Source of the DNA: JAWKZG01 sp041396125
Lineage (GTDB): Bacteria; Pseudomonadota; Gammaproteobacteria; Competibacterales; Competibacteraceae
DNA: 64,000 bases
Direction: 5' to 3'
NCBI GenBank assembly: GCA_041396125.1
Contig: JAWKZG010000014.1
Coordinates: 62,001-126,000 of the forward strand
The notes beneath the pieces were generated by a model. The model saw only the letters and a program-made list of their open reading frames with translations. It did no database searches and was not told the DNA's origin. Position 1 is the stretch's first letter. Every line of letters starts with the position of its first letter. The position numbers were made by a program, and so were the translations under genes. This document shows positions 25,450-32,759 of the stretch, in pieces.

Positions 25450-25464
25450 CGTCATTCCCGCATC
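25450..25464. repeat. Half-copy of the ATTCCCGC palindromic element
   Basis: The CCCGTCATTCCCGC sequence matches the left half of the repeat at 2092-2117; the right arm is missing. It lies in the 100-base non-coding gap between the RES gene and the convergent rsmC-like gene, where the full element would often sit as a terminator-like hairpin. Confidence 0.4.
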
Positions 25465-25527
25465 TATTCCATTCCGTAGTCCAGAAATACAAAAGCCGTA
25501 AACCCATCGGTATCTGGCCAACTCATA

Positions 25528-26670
25528 TTACGCCTGAATACGCCCGCGAGCGGTTTTCCGAGCCGGGGCCTGCGGCTGTGCCAGTTCAAACACGATAAAG
25601 CCGCGGTTTTCGGTCACCACGCTGATGTGCTGGAAAAATATGGGTGCCAGGCGCGGCAGCGGAATAAACCGGTTCACTACAAAAAGCGCCCGACCCTGTG
25701 CGGTGAGCAGCCGGGCAGCGGCGGCCAGGAAGTGTTCGATCAGGGCTTGATCATGCTCAAAGCCGCGGTGAAAAGGCGGGTTGCACAGGATCAGATCGAA
25801 CGGTGTGATCAGCGACTTGCCACAATCGTCAGCAATGACCTCGCCCGTTATGTTCTGAGCTGCAAAATTAGCCTGACAGGCGAGCAGAGCGGCAGCATTA
25901 TTATCGCTGGCGATCAGGCGCTGGAAAGGATGCAGCTGGTGTGCCAGCAAGGTCAGATAGCCATAACCGCAGCCCAGATCAAGCAGTGATTGCGGCGGGG
26001 TTTTGCAATTAGCCAGAACTGTGGGCAATTGTGCGGCCAGCAGAGCGCTGCCGGGATCTATTTTGTTCCAGCCGAACAAGCCGGGTTTGCTGAGAAAAGG
26101 AATGTCGTTCTGCTCGCCAATGACGCGCAGCTGGGCGTAGTCCTGATCGTCCAGCCGGCTGCCTGCGGCAGCGTCCGAGCGGGTCAGCCGGCCCAGATAA
26201 AAGCCGCTGTGTCTGCTGATGTCAGGCCGCCGGCCAAACAGGCTGCCGGCTTTATCGAGATAGGTTTTAATGCCTTCGTTTTTTGCACCGTAGAGCACCA
26301 GTTCGCCGCCGGGTCTGAGCAAACGCCAGGCAGTATTGATCAGGTGATGTACCACGGCTTTTTCTTTCGAAATCCGGTACAGAATGGTCTGGAGTTGCCC
26401 GGTTTCTGCACTGCGAAAGTCAAAATCACTAAAAACCGCGTCTGCGCCAGCCTGGTGTAAGGCACAATAAATATCATAGCGGTTGCTGGCAAAGCGTATC
26501 GGAGCACCCGCTGGGCCACCAATTCCGCCCGGCTCTATGGGGACTGTCTGTTCGTCCAGCAGCCATAACACCGGACCGCTGGACTGACGCGCGATAGTGC
26601 TGAACAGGGCGCTGGCCGGGCCGGGTGAACGTTGTGGGGGGGAGCGTTTCAATGGGGTGTATTCTGACAT
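25528..26670 (-). CDS. RsmC/RlmG-type rRNA guanine-N2 methyltransferase
   Basis: A 380-residue protein built of two methyltransferase-like halves, as in RsmC (16S G1207) and RlmG (23S G1835). The N-half is degenerate (PGGELVLYGAKNEGIKTY, FYLGRL), and the C-half is the active class I fold with SAM motif LLDLGCGYGYLTLLA at about 222-236 and catalytic NPPFHRGF near 293. The YLDKAGSLF segment after GIKT recalls RlmG more than RsmC, so the target base is left open. It is followed on the same strand, in the order of transcription, by nothing close, and it starts 10 bases after rsuA ends. Confidence 0.82.
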   Translation of the reverse strand: MSEYTPLKRSPPQRSPGPASALFSTIARQSSGPVLWLLDEQTVPIEPGGIGGPAGAPIRFASNRYDIYCALHQAGADAVFSDFDFRSAETGQLQTILYRISKEKAVVHHLINTAWRLLRPGGELVLYGAKNEGIKTYLDKAGSLFGRRPDISRHSGFYLGRLTRSDAAAGSRLDDQDYAQLRVIGEQNDIPFLSKPGLFGWNKIDPGSALLAAQLPTVLANCKTPPQSLLDLGCGYGYLTLLAHQLHPFQRLIASDNNAAALLACQANFAAQNITGEVIADDCGKSLITPFDLILCNPPFHRGFEHDQALIEHFLAAAARLLTAQGRALFVVNRFIPLPRLAPIFFQHISVVTENRGFIVFELAQPQAPARKTARGRIQA

Positions 26671-26679
26671 AGGGTGGTG

Positions 26680-27375
26680 TTAGTCAATGCTGGCAATTTC
26701 GGCATCACTTAGAGGCCGGTAGTCACCGGCTTCCAGGGTGCTGTCCAGCGTAATAGGCCCGATCCGCTCCCGGTGCAGGGCTTCGACATGGTTGCCCAGC
26801 GCTGCGAACATGCGTTTGACCTGATGGTAACGGCCTTCGCTGATGGTGATGCGTACCTGTTCGGGGGTGATTATTTCAAGAATAGCAGGTTTGGTGCGCT
26901 GTTCTTCATTGCGCAGGAAAATGCCTGCCCGCAGCTGTTCGGCCTGGGCTTCGTCGAGCGGTCGTGCCAATTGTACCCAATAGGTTTTCGGGGTATCGGT
27001 ACGCGGTGAGGTAATACGGTGATTCCACTGGCCGTCATCGGTGATCAGGAGCAGGCCGGTAGTGTCGGCGTCCAGGCGTCCGACAATCTGCAAATTGTCC
27101 GGTCGTGGTTCCTGCCACAGCAGATCCAGCACAGTGGGATGATCCGGATCTTTATTGGCGCAGACATAACCGGCGGGTTTGTGCAGCATGAAATAGCGCG
27201 CGGCGGGCGGATCAATCTCATCACCGGTCAGGCTGACGCGGGCGCCTTCGGCAAGACTAAACGCGGCATTTTTGATCACCACGCCATCGACACGGGCTTC
27301 CCCGTCCCTGATCAGCTTGCGAACCTGCGAGCGCGATAAGCCGGTGGCCTGGCTGAGGTATTTATCGAGTCGCAT
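26680..27375 (-). CDS. rsuA: 16S rRNA pseudouridine synthase RsuA
   Basis: A 231-residue protein with an N-terminal S4 RNA-binding domain (MRLDKYLSQATGLSRSQVRK) and a pseudouridine synthase domain with the catalytic Asp in GRLDADTTGLLL, then EGRYHQVKRMFAALGNHV. This small two-domain layout and YVCANKDPDHPTVLDLL fit RsuA, which makes pseudouridine 516 in 16S rRNA. It begins 1 base after the VOC gene ends and is followed by the rsmC-like gene, so two rRNA-modifying enzymes share an operon. Confidence 0.92.
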   Translation of the reverse strand: MRLDKYLSQATGLSRSQVRKLIRDGEARVDGVVIKNAAFSLAEGARVSLTGDEIDPPAARYFMLHKPAGYVCANKDPDHPTVLDLLWQEPRPDNLQIVGRLDADTTGLLLITDDGQWNHRITSPRTDTPKTYWVQLARPLDEAQAEQLRAGIFLRNEEQRTKPAILEIITPEQVRITISEGRYHQVKRMFAALGNHVEALHRERIGPITLDSTLEAGDYRPLSDAEIASID

Positions 27376-27376
27376 A

Positions 27377-27841
27377 TCAGCTCAGAACCTGGATGATGTC
27401 GGGTGGAGCCTGCACCAGTTCGATCAGTACACCTTCGCCACCGATAGGAAAAGCCTCATTGCCTTTCGGGTGAATAAAACAGATATCGTAGCCGGCAGCA
27501 CCCTTACGGATACCGCCCGGAGCGAAACGCACGCCCTGGCTGCTCAGCCACTCCACGGCTACCGGCAGATTATCCACCCACAGGCCGACGTGATTCAGCG
27601 GTGGATTATCCACCCGCGGCTTTTGCCCGGCGTCCAGCGGTTGCATCAGGTCCACTTCCACTTTATACGGGCCTTGACCGACGCTGGCGATATCTTCGTC
27701 GACGTTTTCGCGCTCGCTTTGAAAACTGTGCTCCAGTGTCAGCCCCAGGGTATCAATCCAGAGACGGCGCAGTTTCTGTTTGTCACTGGCACCAACAGCA
27801 ATCTGCTGCAGTCCCAGAATCCGAAAGGGTCGTTCGCTCAT
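27377..27841 (-). CDS. VOC-family protein, candidate methylmalonyl-CoA epimerase
   Basis: A 154-residue glyoxalase-fold protein. Two beta-alpha-beta-beta-beta modules are visible: LQQIAVGASDKQKLRRLW with LGLTLEH, then LNHVGLWVDNLPVAVEWL and a C-terminal FIHPKGN ... GVLIELVQ. That last signature is close to methylmalonyl-CoA epimerase (HPKS...GVLIEL), and the propionyl-CoA island 3 kb upstream lacks an epimerase. Against this, the first metal-ligand His of the family is not present (Leu11/Gln12 there), although His84 and Glu141 fit. The start ATG 27841 abuts the stop of the FabD-like gene, so the two are translationally coupled. Confidence 0.65.
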   Translation of the reverse strand: MSERPFRILGLQQIAVGASDKQKLRRLWIDTLGLTLEHSFQSERENVDEDIASVGQGPYKVEVDLMQPLDAGQKPRVDNPPLNHVGLWVDNLPVAVEWLSSQGVRFAPGGIRKGAAGYDICFIHPKGNEAFPIGGEGVLIELVQAPPDIIQVLS

Positions 27842-27842
27842 A

Positions 27843-28829
27843 TCAGTGTCCTGCTGCTTCTGCGGCTGCGGTAAGCGTGGCCAAGTTAATGGCGGCCTGA
27901 TAGCCGACCTCAAAATCGGTGCCGCGCTGGGCTTTTTTGATGATGCTTTCCAGATTGGGGCGTTTCTCGGCCGGCGTTGTACCATTGCCGATGCCGCCGC
28001 CAAATTCGATCACCTGGCTGACACCGGCGGTGAATGCAGTGGTCAGACATTGTAACCATAGTACCGGATGAAACAACTGAAAAAACAAACGAGTGCGTAT
28101 CGCGGCTGCGTCCGGGGTGTGAAATTCACCGGTGTAATTGGACAATACCCGGGTTGTGCCGATGGTAAAGGCGGCCTGATCGAGTTCGGCGCGGAAATGC
28201 TGCGCAGCTTTAACCATATAATAGGTATGAAAAGCGCCTTCGGTTTTTAACCGTACCGGGCGTTTGCGCGGATACAGCTCGCTGACTTCGGCGGTCAGGG
28301 TATCCAGATCAGCAGGCAGTCCGCCGACTACCGTCTGGTCTTTGAGATTCCAGCCGGCAACCGCGCAATAATGCTTTTCGGCCAGCGGCTGGGCCTCGTC
28401 CAGAGAGAGCGGCAGGGCCAGCATCTCACCAGCGCCGTACTCGCTCATGAACTCACCGCGTTTTTGCACCAGTCTGAGGGCGTCTTCGAAGCTCAAGGCA
28501 CCGGCCGCCACCAGCGCGGAATATTCCCCCAGACTGTGGCCCGCCGTGACGCCCGGCTGAATCCTGCCGTCGGTTAACTCCCGGAAAACAGCCAGGCAGG
28601 CCAGATGATGCGTGACCAGGATCGGCTGAGTGTAGCGGGTGAGGGTGATTTTCTCTTCCGGGCCCTGGGCGGACAATTCGGCGATGTCATAACCCAGCAG
28701 ATTGCTGGCTTGCTCATAGACTGCGCGGGCGCAGGCGAATTCACGATGAATATCGCTGCCAATGCCTTGATATTGTGATCCCTGGCCGGGGAATATGAAC
28801 ATAATATTCTGCGTGACGGCAGCAGGCAT
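27843..28829 (-). CDS. FabD-like malonyl-CoA:ACP acyltransferase
   Basis: A 328-residue acyltransferase-domain protein with the N-terminal FPGQGSQYQGIG, nucleophile Ser99 in GHSLGEYSAL, a carboxylate-binding Arg124 in LVQKRGEFM, and the catalytic His201 in GAFHTYYM. The xAFH motif is the one associated with malonyl rather than methylmalonyl specificity. It differs from housekeeping FabD (GPFHS) and is not in the fab operon at 43-48 kb, where fabD is missing. It may be the relocated or replacement malonyltransferase, or serve another pathway with the VOC protein directly downstream. An AGGAG ribosome-binding site precedes ATG 28829. Confidence 0.82.
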   Translation of the reverse strand: MPAAVTQNIMFIFPGQGSQYQGIGSDIHREFACARAVYEQASNLLGYDIAELSAQGPEEKITLTRYTQPILVTHHLACLAVFRELTDGRIQPGVTAGHSLGEYSALVAAGALSFEDALRLVQKRGEFMSEYGAGEMLALPLSLDEAQPLAEKHYCAVAGWNLKDQTVVGGLPADLDTLTAEVSELYPRKRPVRLKTEGAFHTYYMVKAAQHFRAELDQAAFTIGTTRVLSNYTGEFHTPDAAAIRTRLFFQLFHPVLWLQCLTTAFTAGVSQVIEFGGGIGNGTTPAEKRPNLESIIKKAQRGTDFEVGYQAAINLATLTAAAEAAGH

Positions 28830-28937
28830 AGCGGTCTCCTAATCTTCAAAAAAGGCGTTGAACATAGGGATTATTGGGATAAAAGGCAAGCGGGATGCAT
28901 GCTGCACAGAACCTGTACTGATGCAGTTTGGGCGACG

Positions 28938-28963
28938 CCTGCACTAGAACCCTGCACTAGAAC
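28938..28963. repeat. Tandem 13-bp direct repeat over the ogt stop codon
   Basis: CCTGCACTAGAAC occurs twice in a row (28938-28950 and 28951-28963). The second copy contains the ogt stop codon (minus strand TAG at 28957-28959). It looks like a small slippage duplication without effect on the protein. Confidence 0.7.
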
Positions 28964-29460
28964 AATGCCAGCTGCTGTGCGGCGTTGACCGGCAAGGCCT
29001 GTTCCAGCGTCAGCAGCCAGTGCTTGACGGGCAGGCCACCGCCGAATCCGGTGAGTTTGCCATTGGCACCGATGACCCGGTGACAGGGTATGACGATCGG
29101 CAGTGGATTAGCGCCGTTGGCGGCCCCTACCGCGCGAAATGCAGTCGGTCGGTCAATAGCCTGAGCCAGTTGGGCATAGGACCAGGTTGTCCCATACGGG
29201 ATGGTTTGCAGAGCTTGCCAGACCTGGCACTGGAAAGGCGTGCCGAGTGGGGCCAGCGGCAGATCAAACTGGCGCAGCTCACCGGCGAAATAGGCATCGA
29301 GCTGCGCAGTGGCCGCGCTGAAAACGGCTGCATTACACTGCCAGTCAGGCTGTACTTCATGCTGTCGGTCCCCGCTGGAGAAACTGATCAGTCTGAGCGC
29401 GCTGCTATCACCGGCAAGCAGCAAAGGGCCGATCGGGCTGTCGTGATAGGTGTAGTACAT
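28957..29460 (-). CDS. ogt: Methylated-DNA-protein-cysteine methyltransferase (Ogt)
   Basis: A 167-residue protein from ATG 29460 (MYYTYHDSPIGPLLL is the usual N-terminus; an upstream in-frame start lacks homology). The active-site motif PIVIPCHRVIGANG holds the methyl-accepting Cys, preceded by the helix-turn-helix with FQCQVWQAL, YAQLAQAIDRPTAFRAVG and the Arg finger, and followed by LTGFGGGLPVKHWLLTLE. It repairs O6-methylguanine by suicidal methyl transfer. Its length matches Ogt rather than the larger Ada. It is divergent from ltaE. Confidence 0.93.
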   Translation of the reverse strand: MYYTYHDSPIGPLLLAGDSSALRLISFSSGDRQHEVQPDWQCNAAVFSAATAQLDAYFAGELRQFDLPLAPLGTPFQCQVWQALQTIPYGTTWSYAQLAQAIDRPTAFRAVGAANGANPLPIVIPCHRVIGANGKLTGFGGGLPVKHWLLTLEQALPVNAAQQLALF

Positions 29461-29537
29461 GGCAGAACTCCGCGCTATGGTCGGCAAAACAGGGATTATC
29501 CGCTATGCTTGCAGCATCAGCAAAAGAGGATTTCTGC

Positions 29538-30527
29538 ATGAGTATTATCGATCTGCGCAGCGATACGGTAACCGTACCGACTCCCGCCATGCGGCAGGCT
29601 ATGGCGACAGCCGAAGTGGGTGATGATGTTTACGGTGAAGACCCCACAGTTAACCGGCTGGAGGCGATGACAGCCGATCTGCTGGGATTCGAGGCGGCCT
29701 TGTTTGTGCCCAGTGGTACGCAAAGCAATCTGTTGGCGCTCATGAGCCATTGTGAGCGTGGCGATGAATATATCGTCGGGCAACAGGCGCATACCTATAA
29801 ATACGAAGGCGGCGGTGCGGCAATACTGGGCAGTATCCAGCCACAGCCGCTGGAATTTGAGCCGGACGGCACGCTGGATCTGAACCGGGTGGCAAATGCT
29901 ATCAAACCGGATGATTTTCATTTCGCCCGCAGCCGGCTGCTGTGCCTGGAAAATACTGTCGCCGGTAAGGTGCTGCCGCTGGCGTATCTGGCCGAAGCGC
30001 GTCGTTTTACAACTGAGCGCGGGCTGCAACTGCATCTGGATGGTGCCCGCCTGTTCAATGCCGCGGTCAAGCTGGGGGTCAATGCACGCGAGATCAGCCA
30101 GTATTTCGACAGCGTTTCGGTCTGTCTGTCGAAAGGACTGGGGGCACCCGTAGGTTCGGTGTTATGTGGCAGCCAGAGCCTGATCAAAAAAGCCCGTCGC
30201 TGGCGCAAAATGGTCGGGGGAGGCATGCGTCAGGCGGGTATTCTGGCCGCTGCCGGAATTTATGCGCTGGAGCATAATATCGAGCGTCTGGCTGTTGATC
30301 ACGCCAATGCCCAGCGTCTGGCGCAAGGCCTGGCGCAGATTCCGGCGCTGGAATTTGATCCCGCTGCGGTGCAGACCAATATGGTGTTTGTGCCGCTGGA
30401 AAAATCGCGCGCCCAGGCGCTGGCTGAATTTTTGCGACCGCGCGGGGTATTAATCAGTGCCAATAACCCGATTCGTCTGGTGACCCATCTGGATGTGTCA
30501 CCAGACGAATCGGGTTATTGGCACTGA
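29538..30527 (+). CDS. ltaE: Low-specificity L-threonine aldolase, 3' end disrupted by a fold-back insertion
   Basis: PLP-dependent aldolase that splits L-threonine and L-allo-threonine to glycine and acetaldehyde. The motifs are DLRSDTVTVPTPAMR at the N-terminus (ATG 29538), VGDDVYGEDPTVNRLE, LHLDGARLFNAAV and the PLP-Lys in CLSKGLGAPVGSVLCG. The frame is normal to THLDVS; there a 68-bp insertion (30500-30567) shifts the frame, ending the protein at 30527 after 329 residues. Deleting the 68 bp restores DEAIDTALESIRAFFST and a stop at 30620-30622, giving 338 residues, the usual size. The active site lies before the damage. Confidence 0.9.
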   Translation: MSIIDLRSDTVTVPTPAMRQAMATAEVGDDVYGEDPTVNRLEAMTADLLGFEAALFVPSGTQSNLLALMSHCERGDEYIVGQQAHTYKYEGGGAAILGSIQPQPLEFEPDGTLDLNRVANAIKPDDFHFARSRLLCLENTVAGKVLPLAYLAEARRFTTERGLQLHLDGARLFNAAVKLGVNAREISQYFDSVSVCLSKGLGAPVGSVLCGSQSLIKKARRWRKMVGGGMRQAGILAAAGIYALEHNIERLAVDHANAQRLAQGLAQIPALEFDPAAVQTNMVFVPLEKSRAQALAEFLRPRGVLISANNPIRLVTHLDVSPDESGYWH

Positions 30528-30538
30528 TTAATACCCCG
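30443..30538. repeat. Perfect 42-bp inverted repeat (fold-back duplication) in ltaE
   Basis: Bases 30443-30484 and 30497-30538 are exact inverse complements around a 12-base loop. In addition 30467-30499 is repeated directly at 30535-30567 (33 bases identical). The sequence is what a polymerase gives when it switches to the complementary strand at the end of the first arm, copies back, then switches again. It accounts for a 68-bp insertion in the aldolase gene. It may be a real template-switch mutation or a library/assembly chimera. Confidence 0.9.
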
Positions 30539-30618
30539 ATTCGTCTGGTGACCCATCTGGATGTGTCGGACGAGGCAATCGATACCGCACTTGAATCTAT
30601 CCGGGCGTTTTTTTCAAC

Positions 30619-31247
30619 ATGAGTTATCCGATGGAGCAGGCTCTTGCCACGTTACGGGCAGCTGATGAACGCCTGGCTGCGGTGATTGAGCAGGCCTTTC
30701 TGTGATATGGGGACGCGTGACCAACGTGATCCGACCGCGCAGAATTTGTTTCAGTCTTTACTGCGCACGATTGTGTATCAGCAGTTGTCGGGTAAAGCGG
30801 CGGATACGATACATGGCCGGGTTAGCTGCTCTGTTCCCGGCCAACCCACGCCCGAGGGCGTTGACGCTGGATGACGAGACGTTGCGCGGGGCCGGCTTAT
30901 CGCGCCGTAAAACGCTGGCAGTGCGTGATCTGGCGGCCAAAACGCTGGATGGCAACGGTGCCGCCGCTGCGGAACTGGAACAGCTGGATGACGAAACAAT
31001 CATCCAGCGTTTGAGCGAGGTGCGCGGTATTGGCCGCTGGACGGTCGAAATGCTGCTGATGTTCCGGCTGCGCCGGCCGGATATATTGCCGGTGGATGAT
31101 CTGGGCGTACGTAAAGGGTTTATGCTGGCTTACCAGCTTGAGAGTATGCCTAACGCCCGCCAATTGCGCACCCATGCTGAGTGCTGGCGGCCGTATCGCT
31201 CGGTTGCCAGCTGGTATATGTGGCGGGCGGTGGAACTGTACAGCTGA
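30619..31247 (+). pseudogene. DNA-3-methyladenine glycosylase (AlkA-like, HhH-GPD), two frameshifts
   Basis: Homology runs through three frames. The first (ATG 30619) gives MSYPMEQALATLRAADERL and stops at 30703-30705; the second carries FQSLLRTIVYQQLSGKAA; the third, from about 30825, has ALFPANPRPRALTLDDE, the helix-hairpin-helix VRGIGRWTVEMLLMFRL with the catalytic Asp in LPVDDLGVRKGFMLAY, and RPYRSVASWYMWRAVEL. The shifts are near 30695 and at 30824 (an extra A). Repaired, it would be about 208 residues, the size of short bacterial 3-methyladenine glycosylases. The ancestral ltaE stop overlaps its ATG, so the two genes were coupled; both are damaged. Sequence error is a serious alternative. 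Confidence 0.8.
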
Positions 31248-31265
31248 ATATCAGTCTGACTTAAT

Positions 31266-32531
31266 TCAGCCGCGCCCCCCAGCCAGTTGCCGCGCCAGCG
31301 AACTGTGCCTCAGTCGCCACATGGCCAGGCAGCCCAGGGCGGGACCCAGTGCCAGAGGTGCGAAAGCCCAGTGCCAGCCAAACCAATCCACAAACAGCGG
31401 CATCAAATGCAGGGTAATCAGGGTCAGCGTGAAGCCCAGACAGGTTTGCGCCGTCAGCATGGTGCCGACCCGGGCCGGATCAGCAAGTTCGGCCACACAC
31501 GCCGAAAACTGGGCCGAATCAGCGACTACGGTTATACCCCAGATCAAACACAATATTGTGATCAGTATAGGGTGAGCGCCGAATAGCCAGCCTGCCAGTA
31601 CACAGCACAGACCACTGATGGCCATCGCGCCGATGGTCAGGGTGGTGCGGCCCAGCCGGTCCGCGATCAGACCACCGCCGATGCTGCCCAGTCCGCCACT
31701 GGCGATGGTGGCGAAGGTGGCCAGCCCGGCCCAGACGGCATAATGGCCGGCCGTTGCCGCCGGTGAGCCGGCCTGAGCCGCCCAGGTGCCGAAGCTGGCG
31801 CTCAGAAAAACCCCGATCCAGGCCCACATAGCGTACAGTTCCCACATATGGCCGAGATAACCTGCTGTGGCCAGCCGTACTCCCCGGTTGCGCCAGATAT
31901 CCAGCATCGCATCCGGTTTGAAGCGGGCAGCGGGCGCATGCAAAGGCCCGAGCTGGAAAAAAACAATCAAGAGCCCGCCCAGTAAAGCCGATACTGAGGC
32001 ACAGGCAATCGTGATATGCCAGTCGATGCCGCCGAGCACATTGAACAGATGCGGTGTTGCTGAGCCAACTGTCAGTGCGCCGACTAGCAGGCCTACTACC
32101 AGGCCCATATCGCCCCGCGCCCAGCCTGCGGCCAGTTTCATACCGACCGGGTAAACGCCGGCCATGGCTGCACCGGTAATAAATCGCAGCAGGATAACGG
32201 CACCTGAATCCAGTGGCAGCAAGAGTATCAAGGCATTGGCAGCTGCGCCCAGCAGGGCGGAAAGACCGAATACCAGGCGTGGATCGAAACGGTCTGACAA
32301 ACCCAGTATGGCACTGCACAGAGTGCCCGCCACGAAGCCAATCTGCACTGCGCTGGTAAACAGTGACAACACCAGTGTGCTGATAGTGTCATCTGCTGCC
32401 AGCTGCGGCGCAATCGCGGTCGCAGAGAACCATAAGGTCAACACCAGAACTTGAATAATGGCCAGTAAACCCAGCTGTAGCCAGCGGGCGGGCCGGGTGG
32501 CGGAATCGGCATTTTGGTCACGGGTAAGCAT
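31266..32531 (-). CDS. MFS transporter
   Basis: A 421-residue polytopic protein with about 12 membrane spans, a motif-A-like loop after helix 2 (LGLSDRFDPR) and a second one in the C-half (GLIADRLGRTTL). Conserved WFSATAIAPQL in helix 1 resembles the nitrate/nitrite or cyanate-type (NarK/CynX-like) MFS group, but it is not close enough to name a substrate. It is convergent with the glycosylase gene (18 bases apart) and divergent from the sensor kinase gene. The 228-base gap upstream holds a CCCTGC-TTGA-GCAGGG hairpin (32586-32601) and nothing else I can identify. Confidence 0.85.
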   Translation of the reverse strand: MLTRDQNADSATRPARWLQLGLLAIIQVLVLTLWFSATAIAPQLAADDTISTLVLSLFTSAVQIGFVAGTLCSAILGLSDRFDPRLVFGLSALLGAAANALILLLPLDSGAVILLRFITGAAMAGVYPVGMKLAAGWARGDMGLVVGLLVGALTVGSATPHLFNVLGGIDWHITIACASVSALLGGLLIVFFQLGPLHAPAARFKPDAMLDIWRNRGVRLATAGYLGHMWELYAMWAWIGVFLSASFGTWAAQAGSPAATAGHYAVWAGLATFATIASGGLGSIGGGLIADRLGRTTLTIGAMAISGLCCVLAGWLFGAHPILITILCLIWGITVVADSAQFSACVAELADPARVGTMLTAQTCLGFTLTLITLHLMPLFVDWFGWHWAFAPLALGPALGCLAMWRLRHSSLARQLAGGRG

Positions 32532-32759
32532 GATTGCTGTCAGTATCTCGTCGGGATTTCGTAGTAGTAGTAGTGAGGATTAATACCCTGCTTGAGCAGG
32601 GCCGGGTCAGTCCGTGTTGATTATGGCACTGACTATAATAAGGGTAGCCTGTTGAACGCCGCTAAATTTATGGTACGCATTTTGTTTGCAAGTAGAGGCA
32701 CTTTGGCAAAAACCTGTATAAAAAAGCAGCAGCACTGATTTAAGGCGCATTATAGGTAT

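Noticed and set aside
32561..32573. GTAGTAGTAGTAG microsatellite upstream of the kinase
   Set aside because: It is only four units, non-coding, and too short to suggest phase variation.
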